From the NCBI GenBank assembly GCA_038253325.1, contig JBBSHE010000004.1, positions 1-64,000 of the forward strand: 64,000 bases of DNA. The letters are read 5' to 3'. Below are positions 8,453 to 17,856 of this stretch, piece after piece (positions within the stretch are counted from its first letter, which is position 1; each line of letters begins with the position of its first letter). Source of the stretch: JBBSHE01 sp038253325 (GTDB taxonomy: Bacteria; Actinomycetota; Actinomycetes; Propionibacteriales; Nocardioidaceae). Made by a program: the position numbers and the translations under genes. The notes below the pieces were generated by a model, which was not told where the DNA came from, searched no databases, and was given only the letters and a program-made list of their open reading frames with translations.

Positions 8453-10113
8453 CCACCGACACGACGGCCGCAGAGCGCGGCGCGGAGGCGAAGGTGGCGT
8501 GGTGGCGAGGCGCCGTCATCTACGAGAACCATCTGCCGAGCCTGCGCGACGGCAACGGCGACGGAATCGGCGACCTCGAAGGACTTATCGGGTCGCTCGA
8601 CTATCTCGGTTCGACGCTCGGCATCGACGCGATCTGGACGGGACCGTTCTACCGGTCACCGTTGCTCGACCAGGGCTTTGATGTGTCTGACTACACCGAC
8701 GTCGAACCGACGTTCGGCACGCTCGAGACGTTCGATCACCTTGTCGCGGAGGCACATGCGCGCGATCTCAGGATCATCGTCGACTACATTCCCAACCACA
8801 CCTCCGACCAGCATCCATGGTTCGTCGAGTCACGGTCAACGCGGACGAGCCCGAAGCGCGACTGGTACGTCTGGCGGGATCCCGCCTTTGGCGGCGGCGT
8901 ACCCAACAACTGGACGAGCGAGGCAGGCGGCTCGGTTTGGGAGTGGGACGACCAGACCGGGCAGTACTACCTGCACTCGCACCTCAAGGAACAACCCGAC
9001 CTCAACTGGCGCAACTCAGAGGTCCGCAGGGCCCTGCTCGACGTGCTGCGGTTCTGGCTCGATCGTGGAGTCGACGGGGTCCGGATCGACGTCGCGCACA
9101 TGCTGATGAAGGACCCCGAGTTTCGTGACAATCCGCATGCACCGGACGGCAACGACAACGTGTTCGATCTGCAGCATCCCGACTTCGGGACCCAGCTCCA
9201 TCTCTATGACCGGCGGCACCCCGACACTCAGGGCACGCTCGCGCAGATCCGTGCCGTCGTTGACGAGTACCCGGACGCTGTGACGATTGCCGAGATCGAG
9301 GCGATGTCATGGGACGAGTGGGCCGTGTACTACGGCTCCGCGATGGACGGGATGCACCTACCGTTCCCCTTCCGACTCCTCGAGACGCCGTGGCGCGCCG
9401 GCCTGCTGCGTGCCGAACTCGAAGGGCTCTACGCCTCCCTGCCCGACGGCGGCTGGCCGATCGTCGCCCTCGGCAACCACGACCGGGTACGACTCGCAAC
9501 CCGGCTCGGTCCGGCCCAGGCACGAGTGGCAGCGGTCCTCCTGCTGACGCTGGCGGCGACGCCGTGCTTCCTCTACGGGGACGAACTGGGGCTGACCGAC
9601 CAGCCCGTCGCCCTCGAGCGGCAGCGCGACCACTTCGCCCGCGCAACCGGCGGAGTGACACGCGACCCAACCCGCACTCCGATGCCATGGAACGATGGAG
9701 TGAACGGTGGTTTCTCGACAGCCGACGAATCCAGGCTGTGGCTGCCCGCGGCGCACAACCTCGACGAGATCAACGTCGAGCATCAGCTGGTCGATCCGGC
9801 CTCATTCTTGTCGCTGTACCGCGAGCTCCTGCGACTGAGACGCGCGAGCAAAGCGCTGCACGGAGGAGAGATCGAGTTCGTCTGCGACAATTCGACCCCG
9901 GCCGCCGTCCTCGCATACGTCCGTCGGCACGAGGACGACCGCAAGATCGTGGCGCTCAACCTGACTGACGCTCCCGCACCCGTCAACCTACCCGCCGGGA
10001 CGGTTGTCATCTCCACAACCGCCAGAACCGCAGGAGAGGCCGTCGGGTCCAAATCATCCCTTGACGCCAACGAGGCTGTCGTCATCGACGTCGAGAAAGG
10101 GCGTACGCCATGA
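8434..10113 (+). CDS. GH13 alpha-glucosidase-like glycoside hydrolase
   Basis: 559 aa from GTG 8434, chosen for AGGAG eight nt upstream. There is no signal peptide, so it acts in the cytoplasm on imported oligosaccharide. The four GH13 regions are present: I DYIPNHT; II GVRIDVAH with the nucleophile Asp219; III IAEIEA with the acid/base Glu287; IV LGNHDR with Asp350. It fits the oligo-1,6-/alpha-glucosidase group. One oddity: the usual strand-1 motif near YQIYPRSF is replaced by YENHLPSLRD, in a region that shapes the active-site entrance, so specificity may differ from standard alpha-glucosidases. Its stop overlaps the next start (ATGA). Confidence 0.9.
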   Translation: MSNPRLTTDTTAAERGAEAKVAWWRGAVIYENHLPSLRDGNGDGIGDLEGLIGSLDYLGSTLGIDAIWTGPFYRSPLLDQGFDVSDYTDVEPTFGTLETFDHLVAEAHARDLRIIVDYIPNHTSDQHPWFVESRSTRTSPKRDWYVWRDPAFGGGVPNNWTSEAGGSVWEWDDQTGQYYLHSHLKEQPDLNWRNSEVRRALLDVLRFWLDRGVDGVRIDVAHMLMKDPEFRDNPHAPDGNDNVFDLQHPDFGTQLHLYDRRHPDTQGTLAQIRAVVDEYPDAVTIAEIEAMSWDEWAVYYGSAMDGMHLPFPFRLLETPWRAGLLRAELEGLYASLPDGGWPIVALGNHDRVRLATRLGPAQARVAAVLLLTLAATPCFLYGDELGLTDQPVALERQRDHFARATGGVTRDPTRTPMPWNDGVNGGFSTADESRLWLPAAHNLDEINVEHQLVDPASFLSLYRELLRLRRASKALHGGEIEFVCDNSTPAAVLAYVRRHEDDRKIVALNLTDAPAPVNLPAGTVVISTTARTAGEAVGSKSSLDANEAVVIDVEKGRTP

Positions 10114-11249
10114 AGATCACGGACGTCCGGGCAGCTGGCCTGCGGGGCGCCACACCCAAGGGCGGCTGGACGCTCGAGCTGCACGCGGGGGATGTCGTTC
10201 ACACACTGATCACCGTCCACACCGACGAAGACTTCATCGGCGTCGGCAGCGTCTTCTCGAGCGAGGCTCTCGTTCGTGCGGCGCTCGACCTGTTGAAGCC
10301 GATCTGCGTCGGTGCCGACCCGCGCGAGCCCGATCGAGTGAGCCAGTTGATGCACGAGAACACGTTTTGGCTCGGCCGCGGTGGCGCGGTCACACACGCC
10401 ATCAGCGGGATCGACATCGCGCTCTGGGACATTCTCGGTCAGGCTACGGGACTTCCGGTCGGGACCCTGCTCGGCGGTCGCTACCGCGACCGCGTCCAGC
10501 CGTACGCATCGGTGCTCATCGAGGACACCCCAACGATGCTTGCGGACAACCTCGGAAAGCTCGCGGCGCAGGGGTTCACCGCGTTCAAGATCGGCTGGGG
10601 CGGCTTCGGCCGGGTCGGCGACGCCGACGACGAAGCCGCCGTACGGACCGCCCGCGAGGCGATCGGACCAGACGCGCTGCTCGCTGTGGACGCCGGTGGC
10701 TCGGGCGCGTTCTGGACCAATGGTTTCAAGTGGGCCGCACGCTCCGCGGACATGCTTGCAGCGTACGACGTCGCATGGTTCGAGGAGGCACTCAGGCCCG
10801 ACGACCTCGACGGGTTCGTCCAACTTCGGCGTACGTCCAGCGTGCCGATCGCCGGCGGGGAAGTCCTCACTCGGCGGCAGGACTTCCTGCGGTTCTTGTC
10901 GGCCGGCGCGTTCGACATCATCCAGCCCGACACGACCAAGGCGGGCGGGCTCAGCGAGTCGCGCCGGATCGCGTGGCTGGCGGAGGAGTTCGGAACCCAG
11001 TTCATCCCACATGGATGGAACACAGCGGTCGGCCTGCTGGCCGACCTGCATCTCGCGTCGTCGCTGCCCGGGACGAAACTGGTGGAGTACAAGACCGGCT
11101 CCGCGTACATCGATGACATCGTCGCGGGTGGCTTCAGCCTCGACGACGACGGCATGCTTCCGGTACCGACAGGACCCGGACTCGGAGTCCGGTTCGACCC
11201 TGATGCTCTTGCCCGATATGCCCCGGGCAACGGATTGTTCGATGTCTGA
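10110..11249 (+). CDS. Enolase-superfamily sugar-acid dehydratase (MR subgroup)
   Basis: 379 aa. An N-terminal capping domain is followed by a barrel with the metal-binding acids on successive strands: Asp in AVDAGGSG, Glu in WFEEAL and Glu in IAGGEV. Asp in IIQPDTTKAGG and His in IPHGWNTA form the likely base dyad. The Lys strand reads FKIGWG, with one Lys rather than KxK, as in galactonate/aldonate dehydratases. The likely reaction is aldonate to 2-keto-3-deoxyaldonate. The following kinase and aldolase genes, which act on exactly such products, support this. The stereochemistry of the substrate is not known. Confidence 0.88.
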   Translation: MKITDVRAAGLRGATPKGGWTLELHAGDVVHTLITVHTDEDFIGVGSVFSSEALVRAALDLLKPICVGADPREPDRVSQLMHENTFWLGRGGAVTHAISGIDIALWDILGQATGLPVGTLLGGRYRDRVQPYASVLIEDTPTMLADNLGKLAAQGFTAFKIGWGGFGRVGDADDEAAVRTAREAIGPDALLAVDAGGSGAFWTNGFKWAARSADMLAAYDVAWFEEALRPDDLDGFVQLRRTSSVPIAGGEVLTRRQDFLRFLSAGAFDIIQPDTTKAGGLSESRRIAWLAEEFGTQFIPHGWNTAVGLLADLHLASSLPGTKLVEYKTGSAYIDDIVAGGFSLDDDGMLPVPTGPGLGVRFDPDALARYAPGNGLFDV

Positions 11250-12195
11250 CCGCCTTGATGTCGCGACGGTCGGCGAGCTGCTTGCGGTGATTGCGCCGTT
11301 CGACCTGCGCGCCCCGCTGGAGTCGTCAGCATTGCTGGAGAAGTCCATCGGTGGCGCGGAGGTCAACGTTGCAAGGGATCTGGTCCGGCTTGGGCACCAC
11401 GTCGCATGGGCCGGCGCCGTCGGCGACGACCCGTTCGGTCGCGAGGGAGTACGAACCCTGCGCGGCGAGGGCATCGACGTCTCCCGGGTGATCGTGTCCG
11501 CATCGATGCCCACCGGCGTCTACTTCAAGGAACTGGTCCCGCTCGAGGGTCTGCGCAACTACCCGTACCGCGACTCCTCGGCTGCGAACCGCCTGACGTA
11601 CTCCGACGTCGACGTGGAGCACCTGCTGTCCGGCCGCATCCTGCACCTGACGGGGATCACCGCCCTGATCTCCGCCGCCGGTCACGATCTCGTGTCCGGA
11701 CTCATCGCCGAGGCGCGTGCGCGTGGCGTCCACGTCTCGTTCGACGTCAATCTGCGTCGTCGCCTCCTCCGTGACCGAGATGCCGTTGCGCTGCTCGCAC
11801 CCCTGGCACGGGCGGCGGACACACTGTTCATGTCCAGATCGGAGGCCGAGCTCCTGTTCTCGACCACCGACCCGGCGATGCTCCAGGCACTGCTGCCCAC
11901 AATGCAGGCGGAGGTGATCGTCGCCCACGACGCTCGAGGCGGCTTCGCGGTCATGCGTGGCGAGGTCGCCAAGGTCGACGCGCGCGCCGTCGACGTCGTG
12001 GACCCGACCGGTGCGGGCGATGCCTTTGTCGCCGGTTACCTCTCCGGATGGCTCGAGGGAACTTCGTTGACCGCTCGCCTCGATCGTGCTGAGCACTGTG
12101 CCGCGCACGCCGTCGCCAGCCGCGGCGACAGCCCGGCCGGCATTCAACGACATGCCGCAAGCCGATCGGTGACATCCGAAATCGACGACCGATGA
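11242..12195 (+). CDS. kdgK: PfkB-family 2-keto-3-deoxygluconate-type kinase
   Basis: 317 aa, ribokinase fold. The N-terminal substrate loop contains GGAEVNVARDLVRLG, and the C-terminal signature DPTGAGDAFVAGY carries the anion hole and catalytic Asp. PfkB kinases of this kind phosphorylate KDG to KDPG in Entner-Doudoroff variants. Its place between a dehydratase and a KDPG-type aldolase makes that role likely. It starts 8 nt inside the dehydratase gene and ends overlapping the aldolase start. A fructokinase-like specificity cannot be excluded from sequence alone. Confidence 0.88.
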   Translation: MSDRLDVATVGELLAVIAPFDLRAPLESSALLEKSIGGAEVNVARDLVRLGHHVAWAGAVGDDPFGREGVRTLRGEGIDVSRVIVSASMPTGVYFKELVPLEGLRNYPYRDSSAANRLTYSDVDVEHLLSGRILHLTGITALISAAGHDLVSGLIAEARARGVHVSFDVNLRRRLLRDRDAVALLAPLARAADTLFMSRSEAELLFSTTDPAMLQALLPTMQAEVIVAHDARGGFAVMRGEVAKVDARAVDVVDPTGAGDAFVAGYLSGWLEGTSLTARLDRAEHCAAHAVASRGDSPAGIQRHAASRSVTSEIDDR

Positions 12196-12818
12196 CAACC
12201 CCGCCCCATCCGTCGACCTCCGACGTGCTCGCTCGGATCGGTGAACACAAGGTCGTCGTCGTCATCCGGTCGTCGAGCCGCGGCGCGGCCCTCGAGGCGG
12301 CCCGCGCCCTCATCGAGTCAGGCGCAGGTGTCATCGAGGTCACCTACACGACACCCGGGGCCGCTGGTGTCATCAGCACACTCAGAGCCGAGGCACCGAG
12401 CGACGTCCAGGTCGGGGCAGGCACGATCGGTACGGCCGATGAGGCTCGCTCGGCCGCCGACTCGGGCGCGGAGTTCCTCGTCTCCCCCGGCAGCCCGCCG
12501 GCACTCATCGAAGCCATGCTGTCGACGGGATGCCTCGTCATACCGGGGGTCCTGACTCCAACGGAGATCATGACGACCCGCGCGCTGGGGATAGGGGTCG
12601 TCAAGCTGTTTCCGGCAAGCCTGATCGGTCCGCGCGGACTGACCACCCTGCGTGGCCCGTTCCCGGACATGGCATTCATCCCAACTGGCGGCCTCGCCAT
12701 CGACGACATCGACACCTGGCTGGATGCCGGCGCCTTAGCCGTCGGACTCGGCACCAAGATCAGTGCGATCGATTATTGTGCACTCCAGGAACGTCTCATG
12801 ACCAGGGATCGAGCATGA
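12192..12818 (+). CDS. eda: KDPG/KHG-type aldolase
   Basis: 208 aa, the length of class I Eda aldolases. The Schiff-base Lys138 lies in VVKLFPAS and the catalytic Glu49 in IEVTYTT. PTGGLAIDDI and the phosphate-binding VGLGTKI complete the family pattern. It would cleave 2-keto-3-deoxy-6-phosphogluconate (or the galacto form) into pyruvate and glyceraldehyde-3-phosphate. The ATGA overlap with the kinase couples the two steps. It is the last catabolic gene before the ABC ATPase. Confidence 0.93.
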   Translation: MTTPPHPSTSDVLARIGEHKVVVVIRSSSRGAALEAARALIESGAGVIEVTYTTPGAAGVISTLRAEAPSDVQVGAGTIGTADEARSAADSGAEFLVSPGSPPALIEAMLSTGCLVIPGVLTPTEIMTTRALGIGVVKLFPASLIGPRGLTTLRGPFPDMAFIPTGGLAIDDIDTWLDAGALAVGLGTKISAIDYCALQERLMTRDRA

Positions 12819-12978
12819 CCGGCCGAATCCTTCGTGCTCCGCACACGAGCCGAGATGCAGGAGACCAACGCGACGCTTCAACGAACGCATGGTTGCAATC
12901 GGACCCGCCGCGGGAGAAGATGAGGCGACCTTTGCGACGGATCGTCCGGCGCGTTCCGCCGGTGAAGGGGTGACTCTC

Positions 12979-14079
12979 GTGGCCACCGTGCGTTTCGACA
13001 ATGCGACCCGCGTCTACCCTGGCGCGAAGACTCCAGCAGTGGACGGTCTGGACCTGGACATCGGTGACGGCGAGTTCATGGTGCTCGTCGGTCCCTCGGG
13101 GTGTGGCAAGTCCACATCTCTGCGGATGCTCGCAGGACTTGAAGAGGTCACCGAGGGCGGCGTCTTCATCGGTGACCGCGACGTGACGACCGTCCCGCCG
13201 AAGGATCGCGACATCGCGATGGTGTTTCAGAACTATGCGCTCTACCCACACATGAGCGTCGCGGACAACATGGCCTTCGCGCTCAAGATGCAGGGCGTCG
13301 ACAAGAAGGAACGCGCTCAACGGGTCAACGAGGCGGCCGACCTGCTCGGGCTCGCGGAGTATCTCGACCGCAAGCCGAAGGCGCTGTCCGGTGGGCAGCG
13401 GCAGCGGGTCGCCATGGGCCGGGCGATCGTACGACAGCCACAGGTGTTCTGCATGGACGAGCCGTTGTCGAATCTCGACGCCAAGCTCCGGGTTTCGACG
13501 CGTACCCAGATCGCGTCGCTGCAGCAGCGCCTCGGCGTCACCACGGTCTACGTCACGCACGACCAGATCGAGGCGATGACGATGGGTGATCGGGTTGCCG
13601 TCCTCAAGGACGGGATCCTCCAGCAGGTCGACAACCCCCTGCGCCTGTACGACTCACCCGTCAACCTGTTCGTCGCCGGCTTCATCGGCTCACCCGCAAT
13701 GAACCTCCTGGAAGGAAAGCTGACCGACGCGGGCGCGGTCATCGGCAGCACGACGTTGCCGATCGATCTCACGGCATCCGACCGTGCCGGAGTGGCGGGT
13801 CCGGTCACCGTCGGCATCCGGCCCGAGGCATGGCGGGTCGCGACCGACGACCAGGACGGGCTGCCCGTCAAGGTCAGTCTCGTGGAGGAACTGGGCGCCG
13901 ACGCCTTCGTGTACGGAACGACCGCGTTCGGTGACGACCCGAACGACGTCGCGGACATGGTCGTCCGAATCGAGGGCCGCCGACCACCGTCGAAGGGCTC
14001 GGTGATCAAGGTGACGACCAACCCCGAACGAGTCCACGTCTTCGAGACCGAGACGGGTTCTCGGGTCGGCGTACCCTGA
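12979..14079 (+). CDS. ABC importer ATPase, MsmK/UgpC/MalK type
   Basis: 366 aa from GTG 12979; GAAGGGG eight nt upstream and the family start ATVxFDNATRVYPG support it over upstream alternatives. Walker A GPSGCGKST, signature LSGGQRQRVAMGRA, Walker B VFCMDEPLSNLD and the switch His in YVTHDQIEAMT are intact. A C-terminal regulatory TOBE-like domain follows (VGIRPEAWRVA). It energises the 5072-8346 importer. Such ATPases often serve several sugar importers in actinobacteria. A gap of 160 nt separates it from the aldolase gene, so it may have its own promoter as well. Confidence 0.93.
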   Translation: MATVRFDNATRVYPGAKTPAVDGLDLDIGDGEFMVLVGPSGCGKSTSLRMLAGLEEVTEGGVFIGDRDVTTVPPKDRDIAMVFQNYALYPHMSVADNMAFALKMQGVDKKERAQRVNEAADLLGLAEYLDRKPKALSGGQRQRVAMGRAIVRQPQVFCMDEPLSNLDAKLRVSTRTQIASLQQRLGVTTVYVTHDQIEAMTMGDRVAVLKDGILQQVDNPLRLYDSPVNLFVAGFIGSPAMNLLEGKLTDAGAVIGSTTLPIDLTASDRAGVAGPVTVGIRPEAWRVATDDQDGLPVKVSLVEELGADAFVYGTTAFGDDPNDVADMVVRIEGRRPPSKGSVIKVTTNPERVHVFETETGSRVGVP

Positions 14080-14149
14080 TCGCCACTTCATGAGCCGGTA
14101 GCCGAGCCATCCTTGGTGTCACCGCTCGTTGTACCCGGGGTGACTCCGC

Positions 14150-15718
14150 TCAGAAGAGCAGAGCGGTGGCCGGGTCCTCGAGGATGCCGGCCACGTCGGC
14201 CAGGAATCGTGAACCCTGCTCGCCGTCGACGACCCGGTGGTCGAACGACAGCGCCAAGGTGGTAACCCAGCGGGGGACGACCTCGTCGTCGACGACCCAA
14301 GGGCGCCGACTGATCGCGCCAATGGCCAGGATTCCCGACTCGCCGGGGTTCAGGATCGGCGTACCCGCATCAACTCCGAACACGCCGACGTTGGTGATCG
14401 TGAACGTCCCGCCCGCCATCTGCGCGGGTTGTGTCTTGCCTTCCCGCGCGGTAACCGTCAATTCGACCAGCCGGTCGGCGAGCTGACGCAGGGTCAGGCT
14501 GTCGGCGCCAACGACGTTGGGTACGACCAGGCCGCGGGAGGTGGCCGCCGCGATGCCAAGGTTGACGTCGTGCTTGATCACGATCTCCTGAGCCGCGTCG
14601 TCCCATGTCGCGTTGATCTCGGGCGTCCGCCGGACCGCGATGCAAACCGCCTTGGCAATCACGAGCAGTGGCGAGACCTTCACGTCACGGAAGTCCCGAT
14701 GAGCCTTGAGCCGGTCGACCAGCTCCATGGTCTGAGTGATGTCGAACGTCACCCATTCGGTGACATGGGGGGCCGTGAACGCCGATGAAACCATCGCCTG
14801 CGCGGTCATCTTCCGCACGCCCTTCACCGGCACCCGGGTCTCGCTCCCGCGGGGCGAGACAACTGGCACCCCGGTCTCGTTCGGACGAGCGGCAGCATCG
14901 GGAAGCGAGTCCGTCGTTCGAACGCCTCCGGCCTGTGCCTCGACATCCGAGCGGGTGATGACCCCGTCCGGGCTCGTGGGGCTCACCCCGGTGAGATCGA
15001 CACCGAGGTCGCGTGCGAGCTTGCGCACGGGTGGCTTCGCCAGCACCTTTGCCGAGGGCGACGCGGTCAGCTTCGGCGACGCCCCGCTGGCGACGGCGGG
15101 GGCAGCCTCGGGTGCGTCGTCGAGGCTCACCTCCGGCACCGTCGTTGCATACGGCGTGAACGCGTGCTGCACCCCGGCCTGTGCGGCCGCTCGGGATGCG
15201 CCGGTCGGCACCGGCCCGCTCTTCCGGGGCCGTCGCTTGGCGTCCGTCGTACGCGGTCCGTAACCGACCAAGACCGACGTGCGACCGCCGGGTGCGGGGC
15301 CGCCGATCAGCCCCGGCTCGACCGGCTCGTCGTCCTTCGGGCGCGGCACGAGGGCTTCTGGTAGGCCCGTCGGGTCCGGAGTCACCGCGGCGGGGGGCGA
15401 CTCCGCGGACACCGCATCAGTCGCCGCGTCCTGCGCGTCGGCGGTCGCGTCCGAGGTTGCCGGTGCCGCTTCACCCCCGACGGAGACCGAGATGATCGGG
15501 CTGCCGACCTCGACCGTGTCGCCCTCACTTGCGAGCAGCTCCGACACCGTGCCGGCGAACGGCGACGGAAGCTCGACGAGCGACTTCGCCGTCTCGATCT
15601 CGACGATGACGTCGTTCACCTTCAACTCGTCGCCGACCTTCACCTTCCAAGTGACGATCTCAGCCTCGGTCAGGCCCTCGCCCACATCGGGCAGCTTGAA
15701 CTGCTTCAGGTCAGACAT
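14150..15718 (-). CDS. bkdC: 2-oxoacid dehydrogenase E2 (dihydrolipoyl acyltransferase)
   Basis: 522 aa. A single lipoyl domain carries Lys45 in ETAKSLVEL. An Ala/Pro/Thr-rich linker follows, then a peripheral-subunit-binding domain (VRKLARDLGVDLTGVSPT). The catalytic domain ends in the CoA-acyltransferase motif SFDHRVVDG with His494 and Asp498. It transfers the acyl group from lipoamide to CoA as the core of the complex. It is last in a three-gene operon. No E3 gene is present, so lipoamide dehydrogenase must come from elsewhere. Branched-chain acids are favoured by the actinobacterial gene order; a pyruvate complex is the alternative. Confidence 0.93.
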   Translation of the reverse strand: MSDLKQFKLPDVGEGLTEAEIVTWKVKVGDELKVNDVIVEIETAKSLVELPSPFAGTVSELLASEGDTVEVGSPIISVSVGGEAAPATSDATADAQDAATDAVSAESPPAAVTPDPTGLPEALVPRPKDDEPVEPGLIGGPAPGGRTSVLVGYGPRTTDAKRRPRKSGPVPTGASRAAAQAGVQHAFTPYATTVPEVSLDDAPEAAPAVASGASPKLTASPSAKVLAKPPVRKLARDLGVDLTGVSPTSPDGVITRSDVEAQAGGVRTTDSLPDAAARPNETGVPVVSPRGSETRVPVKGVRKMTAQAMVSSAFTAPHVTEWVTFDITQTMELVDRLKAHRDFRDVKVSPLLVIAKAVCIAVRRTPEINATWDDAAQEIVIKHDVNLGIAAATSRGLVVPNVVGADSLTLRQLADRLVELTVTAREGKTQPAQMAGGTFTITNVGVFGVDAGTPILNPGESGILAIGAISRRPWVVDDEVVPRWVTTLALSFDHRVVDGEQGSRFLADVAGILEDPATALLF

Positions 15719-15730
15719 ATCCGTTACACC

Positions 15731-16705
15731 TCAGTACGCCAGCGCACGGTCAACGCCGTCGAGCACCCGATCGAGATCGGGGAGATACTCCTCCTCGATC
15801 CGGCTCGGCGGATATGGAGTATCGAAACCGGCGACCCGGATCACCGGCGCCTCGAGCGAGTAGAAGCACGCCTCGGTGATCCGCGCGGCAAGCTCCGAGC
15901 CGAGACCGAGCGTGATCGGAGCCTCATGCACGACCACGACCCGGCCGGTCTTGCGCACGGACGCGACGACCGGCTCCATGTCGAGCGGCGACAGAGTTCG
16001 CAGGTCGATCACCTCGAGGCTCCGGTCCTCGTCCGCTGCCGCCTGGGCCGCATCCAGACACGTCTTGACCATCGGTCCGTACGCCAGCACGGTCGCGTCC
16101 GACCCGTCGCGGATGACTCGTGATGCGAACAACGGGTCGGGGTCCGCGGTCTCGTCGAGGTCGGCCTTCTCCCAGTAGCGGCGCTTCGGCTCGAAGAACA
16201 CGATCGGATCGTTCTCCGCGATCGCCTGCTGGATCATCCAGTACCCGTCGATCGGGTTGGACACGGCGACCACCTTGAGACCGGCAGTGTGGGAGAAGTA
16301 CGCCTCCGGGCTCTCGCTGTGGTGCTCGACGGCACCGATCCCGCCGCCGAACGGGATCCGGATGACAATCGGCATCGGAAGGTATCCGCGGCTGCGGAAG
16401 TGGAACTTCGCCACCTGGCTGACGATCTGGTCGTATGCGGGGTATACGAAGCCGTCGAACTGGATCTCGCAGACCGGACGGTAGCCGCGCATCGCGAGAC
16501 CGACGGCGGTCCCGACGATGCCGGACTCAGCCAGTGGAGTGTCTATGACGCGGTCCTCGCCGAAGTCCTTCTGCAGCCCGTCCGTCACCCGGAACACACC
16601 GCCGAGCTTGCCGACATCCTCACCCATCACCAGGACCTTCGGGTCGTTCTCCATCGCCGCCCGCAGACCCATCGTGATGCCCTTCGCCAACGAGATCACG
16701 GTCAT
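15731..16705 (-). CDS. bkdB: 2-oxoacid dehydrogenase E1 beta subunit
   Basis: 324 aa, normal for E1-beta. It has the transketolase pyrimidine-binding domain (VMGEDVGKLGGVFRVTDGL, then DTPLAESGIVGTAVGLAM) and a C-terminal transketolase domain (VIDLRTLSPLD). With E1-alpha it forms the thiamine-diphosphate-dependent decarboxylase that loads the lipoyl arm of E2. The start overlaps the end of E1-alpha by 4 nt, and 12 nt separate it from E2, so the three subunits are made from one message. Confidence 0.95.
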   Translation of the reverse strand: MTVISLAKGITMGLRAAMENDPKVLVMGEDVGKLGGVFRVTDGLQKDFGEDRVIDTPLAESGIVGTAVGLAMRGYRPVCEIQFDGFVYPAYDQIVSQVAKFHFRSRGYLPMPIVIRIPFGGGIGAVEHHSESPEAYFSHTAGLKVVAVSNPIDGYWMIQQAIAENDPIVFFEPKRRYWEKADLDETADPDPLFASRVIRDGSDATVLAYGPMVKTCLDAAQAAADEDRSLEVIDLRTLSPLDMEPVVASVRKTGRVVVVHEAPITLGLGSELAARITEACFYSLEAPVIRVAGFDTPYPPSRIEEEYLPDLDRVLDGVDRALAY

Positions 16706-17856
16706 GCGTGGCTCCCCTCGAAGGACTCCAGGTAGGCGCCGAACCGCTCGCGTTGCGCCTCCAGCTCCGGAGTGATCCGGTCGTAGACCTGCTCGAAGAT
16801 CGACAACGGTGATGGATCCGGAAGCGCCAGACAGTCGGCGCGGAGCTTGGCAGCCATCCGGTCGGCCTCGTCGTCGATCGAGGTGAAGAACTCGTCGCCG
16901 ACGTCGCTGTGACGGGCCAGGTAGGCCTTCACCCGTTCGATCGGGTCCTTGAGCTTCCAGTGTTCGAGGTCGTTACCGAGGCGGTATCGAGTCGGATCGT
17001 CGGACGTGGTGTGCGCGCCCATCCGATAGGTGTACGCCTCCACGAATGTGGGTCCGCTGCCTTCTCGGGCTCGCTGCAGGGCCGCCTTCGTGACGGCGTA
17101 CACAGCGAGGACATCGTTGCCGTCGACTCGGATGCCGGGGAACCCGAAGCCGAGCGCCCGCTGGTAGAGCGGGATCCGGGTCTGCCGCTCGATCGGCTCC
17201 GAGATCGCCCACTGGTTGTTCTGGCAGAAGAAGACCACCGGGGCGTTGAAGACACTGGCGAAGATGAACGCTTCGTTGACGTCGCCCTGGCTGGTCGCTC
17301 CGTCCCCGAAGTAGCCCACCACCGCGGCGTCGCGCTGCGGGTCACCTGTCCCGACCACACCATCGCGTTGCAGCCCCATCGCGTACCCGGCGGCATGTAG
17401 CGCCTGCGCTCCGATGACGATCGTGTACAGGTTGAAGTTGAACTCTTGCGGGTCCCATCCGCCTTGGTCGACGCCGCGGAAGAGACCGAGCAGGTGCAGA
17501 GGGTCGATACCGCGGCACCAGGCGACGCCGTGCTCGCGGTATGTCGGAAAGGCGAAGTCCTGCTGGGCAAGCGCCCGGCCCGAGCCGATCTGGGCGGCCT
17601 CCTGACCGAGCAGCTGAGCCCAGATCCCCAACTCACCCTGGCGTTGCAGCGCGGTCGCCTCGACGTCGATCCGTCGGGTCATGACAAGGTCGCGATAGAA
17701 CCCCTGGATGGCATCGTCACCGAGGTCGAAGGAGAACTCGGCGTCGTCGACGCGTTCACCTTCCGGAGTCAACAACTGAACGAGCTGGTGACCGTCGGAG
17801 TCGTCTGTCGGGCCGAACACCTCAGCGAGATTTGAGCCCAGTCCGGGATCGCTCAC
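16702..17856 (-). CDS. bkdA: 2-oxoacid dehydrogenase E1 alpha subunit
   Basis: 384 aa from GTG 17856, with GAGG upstream. The ThDP motif runs from GDGATSQGDVNEAF to QNNQWAIS, the GDG-to-NN pattern. The loop SDDPTRYR, target of regulatory phosphorylation in eukaryotic homologues, is also visible. The N-terminal 40 residues are acidic and poorly conserved. It decarboxylates 2-oxoacids, probably those from Val/Leu/Ile, to supply branched acyl-CoA for breakdown or branched fatty acids. First gene of the operon. Confidence 0.93.
   Translation of the reverse strand: MSDPGLGSNLAEVFGPTDDSDGHQLVQLLTPEGERVDDAEFSFDLGDDAIQGFYRDLVMTRRIDVEATALQRQGELGIWAQLLGQEAAQIGSGRALAQQDFAFPTYREHGVAWCRGIDPLHLLGLFRGVDQGGWDPQEFNFNLYTIVIGAQALHAAGYAMGLQRDGVVGTGDPQRDAAVVGYFGDGATSQGDVNEAFIFASVFNAPVVFFCQNNQWAISEPIERQTRIPLYQRALGFGFPGIRVDGNDVLAVYAVTKAALQRAREGSGPTFVEAYTYRMGAHTTSDDPTRYRLGNDLEHWKLKDPIERVKAYLARHSDVGDEFFTSIDDEADRMAAKLRADCLALPDPSPLSIFEQVYDRITPELEAQRERFGAYLESFEGSHA

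Noticed and set aside
14118..14144. GTCACC/GGTGAC hairpin between the convergent ABC ATPase and E2 genes
   Set aside because: Only 6 bp with a 15-nt loop and no T run; too weak to call a terminator.
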